Assembly: GCA_027620595.1 (NCBI GenBank)
Contig: JAQCDI010000008.1
Location: 1 to 21,108 of the forward strand
Direction of reading: 5' to 3'
Length of the DNA: 21,108 nucleotides
Origin: Bacteroidota bacterium
Lineage (GTDB): Bacteria; Bacteroidota; Rhodothermia; Rhodothermales; UBA10348
Positions 16,565 through 21,108 of this stretch are shown in pieces. The stretch's first letter is position 1. Each line of letters starts with the position of its first letter. Under the pieces are notes generated by a model. That model ran no database searches. It was not told the DNA's origin and saw only the letters and a list, made by a program, of their open reading frames with translations. The position numbers and the translations under genes were made by a program.

Positions 16565-18307
16565 GTGGGCTCCAAACGATGGATCATGAAAGAGGGGGGG
16601 GACGAAGCGCGGGTAGAGGCCCTGCGTACGGCGCTCAACGACCTGCCCTTGCCGCTGGCCCGTACCCTGGTGCTGCGGGGCGTGGACACCTTTGAGGCTG
16701 CGCGATCCTATTTCCGGGACGACCTGACGAGTCTGCACGACCCACTGACCTACAAGGGCATGCAGCAAGCCGTCGAGCGGATAACCGGCGCGATGCGCAA
16801 CGGAGAAGCCATCGTCGTCTACGGCGACTATGATGTGGACGGAACAACGGCGACGGCCCTGTTGACGCACTACCTGCTGAGCCAGGGCGCCAACGCCTCC
16901 TTCTTTGTCCCGGACCGCTTCCGGCATGGCTACGGGTTGAGCCGACAAGGACTGGACGCCGTCCGGGAAATGGGGGCCAAGCTCATCATTGCCCTGGATT
17001 GCGGCGTAACCGCGGTCGAAGAAACCACCTATGCGCGGGAGTGCGGGATGGATCTGGTGATCTGTGACCATCACACACCCCAGGACGTCCTGCCCGATGC
17101 CGTTGCCGTACTTGACGCGAAGCGGGAAGACGATACCTATCCGTTCAAGGAGCTCTGCGGCTGCGGAGTAACCTTCAAACTGGTTCAGGCCCTCCACGCC
17201 GCGCTCGGGAAGGACCCGTCGGACCTTCTGCATTACCTCGATCTTGTGGCCGTGGCCACGACCGCCGACATGGTGCCCCTGACCGGGGAAAACCGGGTCC
17301 TCGTGCGCGAAGGACTGCATCGGTTGCGGTACCGGCCCCGGATAGGTCTGCGTATGCTGGCCGATCAGGCGGGAGCCAAGCTGAGCGAGGCCACGACCCG
17401 CTCGATCGGATTCTACCTCGGGCCGCGCATCAATGCCGCGGGTCGCCTCGGCGATGCCGCGCGCGCCGTGAACCTGCTCCTGGCCGATGACCAGATCGAG
17501 GCCACGGCGCGCGCGCGTCAGCTCGAACGACTCAATGAAGAGCGACGGGCCCTGGACCGGGAAACCCAGCAGGAGGCGTTTGCCATGGCCGACCGGTTCC
17601 TGGCCGGGAGGGAGCGCCATGCCCTCGTTCTGCACCACCCGGACTGGCATCTGGGCGTGATCGGTATAGTGGCCTCCCGCCTCGTCGAGCGGCACTACCG
17701 ACCGGCCGTCATGCTGACCACGGCAGGCTCGGTCGTCAAGGGAAGCGCCCGATCCACAGCGGGCATAAATGTCTATGCGGCCCTGACCGAGTGTCAGGAC
17801 CTGCTGCTCGAATACGGTGGTCACGATTACGCCGCAGGACTGACGCTCGAGCCGTCCAACCTGGCCTCCTTCATCGAGCGCTTCGATCAGGCCGTTGCCC
17901 GCTCTGTCAATGAGGAGTCGCTCGAACCCTTTGTCGAGATCGACGCGGAATTACGGCTTTCCCAGCTTGATGAGCGCTTCTGGGCGGTCCTCAAACAGTT
18001 CGAACCGTTCGGACAGGACAACCCGGCCCCGGTTTTCCTCTCGAAAGACCTGGAGATCGTCGGGCCCGTGGCCGGGGTGGGGCGCCAGCGGGACCACGTC
18101 AAGTTTTCGGTCCGGGAACGCGGCGCCTCCCATCCGGCGCGCAACGTGATCGGATTCGGGTTGGGCAAACACCTGCCTGAATTGGCCGCGGTACAGGCCG
18201 ATGGCCGCACCATCGAGCTCCTGTTCAGCGTGGAGGAGAACACGTGGAACGGGCGAACCTCGTTGCAACTGAACGCGCTCGACCTTCGGCCTTCCTCCCC
18301 GGCCTGA
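16565..18307 (+). CDS. recJ: Single-stranded-DNA-specific exonuclease RecJ
   Basis: A 580-residue protein, the normal RecJ length. The GTG start is set by the AGGAGG upstream; the frame remains open earlier but overlaps the divergent kinase. RecJ degrades single-stranded DNA 5' to 3' in recombination and mismatch/base-excision repair in the cytoplasm. DHH-family metal motifs are all present: YGDYDVDG (Asp88, Asp90, Asp92), ALDCG, CDHH (Asp168-His169-His170) and VAVATTADMVPL (Asp235). The DHHA1 part contains PRINAAGRLGDA and GSARSTAGINVYAAL, including the GG-H region LLEYGGHDYAAG. A C-terminal OB-like domain (VKFSVRERG) completes the protein. It appears to be transcribed alone. Confidence 0.95.
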   Translation: MGSKRWIMKEGGDEARVEALRTALNDLPLPLARTLVLRGVDTFEAARSYFRDDLTSLHDPLTYKGMQQAVERITGAMRNGEAIVVYGDYDVDGTTATALLTHYLLSQGANASFFVPDRFRHGYGLSRQGLDAVREMGAKLIIALDCGVTAVEETTYARECGMDLVICDHHTPQDVLPDAVAVLDAKREDDTYPFKELCGCGVTFKLVQALHAALGKDPSDLLHYLDLVAVATTADMVPLTGENRVLVREGLHRLRYRPRIGLRMLADQAGAKLSEATTRSIGFYLGPRINAAGRLGDAARAVNLLLADDQIEATARARQLERLNEERRALDRETQQEAFAMADRFLAGRERHALVLHHPDWHLGVIGIVASRLVERHYRPAVMLTTAGSVVKGSARSTAGINVYAALTECQDLLLEYGGHDYAAGLTLEPSNLASFIERFDQAVARSVNEESLEPFVEIDAELRLSQLDERFWAVLKQFEPFGQDNPAPVFLSKDLEIVGPVAGVGRQRDHVKFSVRERGASHPARNVIGFGLGKHLPELAAVQADGRTIELLFSVEENTWNGRTSLQLNALDLRPSSPA

Positions 18308-18325
18308 AAGGGGTCCCATCAGCGC

Positions 18326-18343
18326 CTTGGCACCATGGCCAAG
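18326..18343 (+). terminator. Small hairpin shortly after recJ
   Basis: CTTGGC (18326-18331) and GCCAAG (18338-18343) form a 6-bp stem with a 6-base loop, 18 bases past the recJ stop. No T-run follows, so terminator function is uncertain. Confidence 0.3.
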
Positions 18344-18384
18344 TGACTCCGCAGCCCCGACCTTCCACCCTCCCGGGGTTCGAA

Positions 18385-18407
18385 AAAGGGAAACCCTGAT
18401 TCCCTTT
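18385..18407 (+). terminator. 8-bp hairpin in the recJ-sulfur operon gap
   Basis: AAAGGGAA (18385-18392) pairs exactly with TTCCCTTT (18400-18407) around a 7-base loop. It lies 77 bases after recJ and about 100 bases before the first sulfur transporter gene. The stem starts in an A-run and ends in a short T-run, so it could terminate transcription weakly in either direction. Confidence 0.4.
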
Positions 18408-18455
18408 CCCGCTGCTGTAACGTTTTTTGGAAACGCTGCTCCCAATGCCGGGAAC

Positions 18456-18471
18456 ACTTGTTATGACAAGT
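18456..18471 (+). promoter_or_regulatory. Perfect 6-4-6 dyad upstream of the sulfur operon (operator candidate)
   Basis: ACTTGTTATGACAAGT is a perfect inverted repeat (ACTTGT/ACAAGT, spacer TATG) ending 34 bases before the first transporter ATG. Its position and AT-rich composition in a GC-rich gap fit an operator for a dimeric regulator. Sulfur operons of this kind are often controlled by persulfide-sensing ArsR- or CsoR-type repressors, but no such gene is in the window. Spacing differs from the FNR (TTGAT-N4-ATCAA) and CRP sites. Confidence 0.45.
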
Positions 18472-18505
18472 CAATACAAGGCAACTCACCACCCAGACTG
18501 CACCC

Positions 18506-19060
18506 ATGATTGATTTCCTCTCCCAACCCTGGCCATGGTATGTGGCCGGCCCGCTGATCGGCATCGTCGTTCCGGCGCTCTTCCTGATCGGTGGCAAACA
18601 ATTCGGTCTGTCCGAGAACCTGCGCCACGTGTGCGCCATGCTTCCCGGAAAAACCGACTTCTTCAACTACGACTGGAAAGGGGGCGCCTGGAATCTGACG
18701 CTCCTCGCTGGCATCGTGATCGGCGGATGGATCGGCGCCACGTTCCTGGCCAACCCGGACCCGGTGGCGTTATCCGAAGCCACGAAAGGGGACCTTGCCC
18801 TGCTGGGCGTCACACGCTTTGACGGCCTCGTTCCGAGCGACCTCTTTTCCTGGGAAAGCCTGGCCTCCCTGCGCGGAATCATCCTGGTCATTGTTGGCGG
18901 CTTCCTGGTCGGCTTCGGATCGCGCTATGCCGGAGGATGCACATCCGGCCACGCCATCTCGGGCCTGGCCGATCTGCAGTTGCCTTCATTGATTGCCGTG
19001 ATCGGCTTCTTTGCCGGCGGCCTGATTGCCACGTTCTTCCTGCTCCCCATCATCCTGTAG
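18506..19060 (+). CDS. YeeE/YedE-family sulfur-compound transporter, first half-size subunit (DUF395)
   Basis: A 184-residue inner-membrane protein with about four to five hydrophobic helices. The signature GSRYAGGCTSGHAISGLA (about residues 138-155, with Cys145) marks the YeeE/YedE family. Full-length members such as TsuA take up thiosulfate through conserved cysteines. Half-size pairs, known as PmpA/PmpB in some bacteria, are thought to form one two-part channel. The ATG at 18506 follows a C/A-rich leader without a Shine-Dalgarno. The second half-subunit starts 9 bases after the stop, and a persulfide dioxygenase fusion follows, so the cargo is probably thiosulfate, sulfide or persulfide. 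Direction and cargo are inferred. Confidence 0.87.
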   Translation: MIDFLSQPWPWYVAGPLIGIVVPALFLIGGKQFGLSENLRHVCAMLPGKTDFFNYDWKGGAWNLTLLAGIVIGGWIGATFLANPDPVALSEATKGDLALLGVTRFDGLVPSDLFSWESLASLRGIILVIVGGFLVGFGSRYAGGCTSGHAISGLADLQLPSLIAVIGFFAGGLIATFFLLPIIL

Positions 19061-19069
19061 GCGACCGTC

Positions 19070-19510
19070 ATGACCGAAAACAAGAATACTGTCGGCCGAC
19101 TGCTCCCCTACCTGCTGGTCGGGATCTACTTCGGCATCATCTTCACCAAGAGCGAAGTCATTTCCTGGTTCCGCATCCAGGAGATGTTCCGGTTCCAGGC
19201 CTTCCACATGTACGGGATCATCGGATCTGCGGTCGTCGTGGCCGCCCTGTCCGTCCAGATCATCAAGCGCTATAAGATCCGCTCCCTGGACGGCTCGGAA
19301 ATCCATATTCCGCCAAAAGAGCTCGGAAAGGGCACCCGCTACTGGGCGGGTGGCACCATCTTCGGCCTGGGATGGGCCCTCACGGGCGCCTGCCCCGGCC
19401 CCATGTTTGCCCTCGTTGGTTACGGCGTGCCCGTCATGCTGGTGGCCATCGCTGCGGCAGTGGCCGGTACCTACACCTACGGCGTCCTGCGCCCCCGATT
19501 GCCCCACTGA
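19070..19510 (+). CDS. YeeE/YedE-family sulfur-compound transporter, second half-size subunit (DUF395/DUF6691-like)
   Basis: A 146-residue membrane protein with four predicted helices. The family signature GLGWALTGACPGPMFAL lies at about residues 99-115 with Cys108, the counterpart of the cysteine motif in the first subunit. Together the two subunits carry one copy each of the pseudo-repeat that full-length YeeE contains twice. It starts 9 bases after the upstream subunit, so the two are surely co-transcribed. A 72-base gap to the next gene has a C/A-rich leader with no obvious hairpin or promoter. A partner role in thiosulfate or persulfide movement is inferred from family and context. Confidence 0.87.
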   Translation: MTENKNTVGRLLPYLLVGIYFGIIFTKSEVISWFRIQEMFRFQAFHMYGIIGSAVVVAALSVQIIKRYKIRSLDGSEIHIPPKELGKGTRYWAGGTIFGLGWALTGACPGPMFALVGYGVPVMLVAIAAAVAGTYTYGVLRPRLPH

Positions 19511-19582
19511 CCGGGCTTCGGCTGCCTGGTAAGGCCCTCGACTTTCCAAACACAACAACCACCTCAATCCACATCAACTGCC

Positions 19583-21046
19583 ATGCTGTTCAGACAGATC
19601 TGGGATCCCAAACTGGCCCAGTATGCCTACCTCATCGGTTGCCAGAAAACGGGCGAAGCCATCATCATCGATCCCGAACGGGACATCGACCAGTACCTGA
19701 AGCTGGCCGAGAAGGAAGGCCTCGAAATCACGGCTGCCGCCGACACCCACATCCATGCCGACTACCTCTCGGGCATGCGTGAATTCGCCGAGCGCGGCGT
19801 CCACGTCTATGCCTCCGATGAAGGGGATGCCGACTGGAAATACGAGTGGCTCATCGGCTCGGACTACACCTACACCCTGCTCAAGCACGGGTCGGAATTC
19901 ATGGTCGGCAATATCAAGCTGACCACGGTCCACAGCCCTGGTCACACACCCGAGCACGTGTCCTTCCTGGTCACGGACCTCGGCGGTGGCGCTGACCGCC
20001 CCATCGGTATCCTGACCGGGGACTTCGTCTTTGTCGGCGACCTGGGTCGCCCCGACCTGCTCGAGTCCGCCGCCGGCGTGCAGGGCGTCATGGAGCCTTC
20101 GGCCCGCACGCTCTACCATTCGGTGCAGGAATTCCTCAAGCTCGATGACTTCCTCCAGGTCTGGCCCGCCCACGGTGCCGGAAGCGCCTGCGGTAAAGCC
20201 CTCGGCGCCGTTCCTTCCTCCACGGTGGGTTACGAGCGCGAATTCAACGGTTCCATCGGTTCGGCCAAGCGCAGCCAGGAAGAGTTCGTCTCGGCCATCC
20301 TTGAAGGTCAGCCCGAGCCCCCGATGTACTTTGCCCGCATGAAGCGGGACAACAAGATCGGCCCCAAGGTCCTGGGCACGCTTCCGCAGCCGAAGCACCT
20401 GTTTGCCGAGGATCTCAAGGTGCTGGCCGGCAACATGGGCGTGGCGGTGCTCGACACGCGGCTTGATCGTTCGGCCTTCATGGCCCGGCACCTGCCCGGT
20501 TCGTACTACGCCGGCTTCAACAAGTCCTTCAATACGGCGGCCGGGTCCATCATCGAGGAGGACATGCCCATTTACCTCATCATCGAAGAGGAGCACGTCG
20601 AGGAGGCCGTTCGGGACCTGGTCCGCGTCGGTCTGGACAACATCGTGGGCTATGCCACGCCCGAAACGCTGGAGGCCTACGCGGCCCACGGCGGTGAAAT
20701 GGCCAGCATCCCGGAGATCCCGATCGACCGCCTGGCCGAGACGCTCGAGTCCATCGACGACGCCATCGTGCTCGACGTGCGCAACGCCGCCGAACACGAA
20801 CCGGCCCATGTCCCGGATTCGGCAAACATCGCCTACACCCGACTCTGGGTGCGTCGCAACGAAGTGCCCTCGGGCACGAAACTGATCCACTGTGTCTCGG
20901 GAGGACGCGCCGCTGTTTCGGCGGCCCTGCTTGCCCGACTCGGACACGACGTGGTTTTCGTCAATGGTGAATGGGAGGCCTGGGCGGCCAATCCCAAGAG
21001 CACCATCGTCAGTGGTTCGCCGACTGCTGAAGCAGTAACGGCCTAA
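19583..21046 (+). CDS. cstB: CstB-like fusion: metallo-beta-lactamase persulfide dioxygenase plus two rhodanese domains
   Basis: A 487-residue cytoplasmic protein in three parts. Residues about 1-250 are an ETHE1-like metallo-beta-lactamase domain: THIHADYLSG, HSPGHTPEH and GDFVFVGDLGRPD. By comparison with ETHE1, the mononuclear iron ligands should be His56, His121 and Asp147. Residues about 270-370 are a rhodanese-like domain (VAVLDTRLDRSAFMARHLPGS). Its active-site loop position reads MPIYLIIEEE with no cysteine, so it is probably non-catalytic. Residues about 380-475 are an active-type rhodanese with Cys437 in HCVSGGRA. The same order (dioxygenase, pseudo-rhodanese, rhodanese) defines CstB of Staphylococcus, which oxidises persulfide and yields thiosulfate. 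Here it follows two transporter half-subunits, suggesting detoxification or use of reactive sulfur. The leader has no Shine-Dalgarno. Confidence 0.9.
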   Translation: MLFRQIWDPKLAQYAYLIGCQKTGEAIIIDPERDIDQYLKLAEKEGLEITAAADTHIHADYLSGMREFAERGVHVYASDEGDADWKYEWLIGSDYTYTLLKHGSEFMVGNIKLTTVHSPGHTPEHVSFLVTDLGGGADRPIGILTGDFVFVGDLGRPDLLESAAGVQGVMEPSARTLYHSVQEFLKLDDFLQVWPAHGAGSACGKALGAVPSSTVGYEREFNGSIGSAKRSQEEFVSAILEGQPEPPMYFARMKRDNKIGPKVLGTLPQPKHLFAEDLKVLAGNMGVAVLDTRLDRSAFMARHLPGSYYAGFNKSFNTAAGSIIEEDMPIYLIIEEEHVEEAVRDLVRVGLDNIVGYATPETLEAYAAHGGEMASIPEIPIDRLAETLESIDDAIVLDVRNAAEHEPAHVPDSANIAYTRLWVRRNEVPSGTKLIHCVSGGRAAVSAALLARLGHDVVFVNGEWEAWAANPKSTIVSGSPTAEAVTA

Positions 21047-21051
21047 CCGAC

Positions 21052-21079
21052 AGCGGGAAACCGTCTCCGGCTTCCCGTT
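21052..21079 (+). terminator. Terminator-like hairpin after the CstB-like gene
   Basis: Starting 5 bases past the stop codon, CGGGAA (21054-21059) pairs with TTCCCG (21072-21077). An inner CCG/CGG pairing extends it across a single A-C mismatch, and two more outer pairs (one a G-U wobble) add to it. The loop is TCTC. No long T-run follows (GTTCAGG), so it may be a weak or Rho-assisted stop. It marks the likely end of the sulfur operon. Confidence 0.5.
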
Positions 21080-21108
21080 CAGGGTGGAAGACGGCGGCGG
21101 GCCTCTTG

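Noticed and set aside
16295..17824. A 509-codon minus-strand frame opposite recJ
   Set aside because: It has His/Gly/Gln-rich shadow composition, and RecJ motifs on the plus strand are complete.
18456..18471. Reading the dyad as an FNR or CRP site
   Set aside because: The half-site spacing (TTG-N6-CAA) does not fit TTGAT-N4-ATCAA or TGTGA-N6-TCACA.
19574..20947. A 457-codon minus-strand frame opposite the CstB-like gene
   Set aside because: Antisense shadow without recognisable domains. The plus-strand fusion has all of its expected motifs.
1..21108. Mobile element, prophage, CRISPR or defence system
   Set aside because: No transposase, integrase, phage, Cas or known defence gene is seen, and there are no regularly spaced repeats or tRNA genes.

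Overview
The window looks like part of a GC-rich chromosome (about 63 % GC by sampling a few lines) from a Gram-negative bacterium, most likely of the Bacteroidota/Rhodothermota group (Rhodothermales-like, probably marine). This assignment is an inference. It rests on an Omp85-TamB outer-membrane pair, lipoprotein sulfatase and GH127 enzymes, an SLC45-type sugar porter, a CstB-like sulfur protein, and the near absence of Shine-Dalgarno sequences (only recJ has a canonical one; the others have C/A-rich leaders). No RNA genes, insertion sequences, CRISPR arrays or phage genes were found. Coding density is very high, and the longest gene-free stretch is about 200 bases.

Region 1 (1-12808, all minus strand) reads as one long transcription unit, or two in series. 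In order of transcription it holds an SLC45-like sugar transporter, an Omp85/TamA-like outer-membrane protein, a 1737-residue TamB, a lipoprotein sulfatase, a lipoprotein GH127-type glycosidase, and a HAD phosphatase cut by the window edge. Stop and start codons overlap at three of the five junctions. A 129-base gap between tamB and the sulfatase holds a perfect 11-bp inverted repeat, so the sulfatase-GH127-HAD trio may be a separate sub-operon. The transporter, sulfatase, glycosidase and phosphatase suggest use of a sulfated or arabinose-containing glycan. The TamA-TamB pair serves envelope assembly.

Region 2 (12809-18307) is mixed. A phytanoyl-CoA dioxygenase-family oxygenase is divergent from the transporter. 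It is followed by an AT-rich spacer with a 17-bp direct repeat and by a small secreted acidic protein of unknown function. That small gene converges with a membrane histidine kinase (extracytoplasmic sensor, coiled coil, GAF, HisKA, HATPase) that has no response regulator nearby. The kinase is divergent from recJ.

Region 3 (18308-21108, plus strand) is a sulfur operon. It holds two half-size YeeE/YedE transporter proteins and a three-domain persulfide dioxygenase-rhodanese fusion resembling CstB. A perfect 6-4-6 dyad lies upstream and a hairpin lies downstream. The predicted role is movement and oxidation of persulfide or thiosulfate sulfur.

The most unusual signal is not a gene. The 9-mer GGTTCGCCC occurs ten times, on both strands and in several reading frames, against well under one expected by chance, and two copies form the inverted repeat after tamB. 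This arrangement resembles DNA uptake sequences or other genome-wide architectural motifs.
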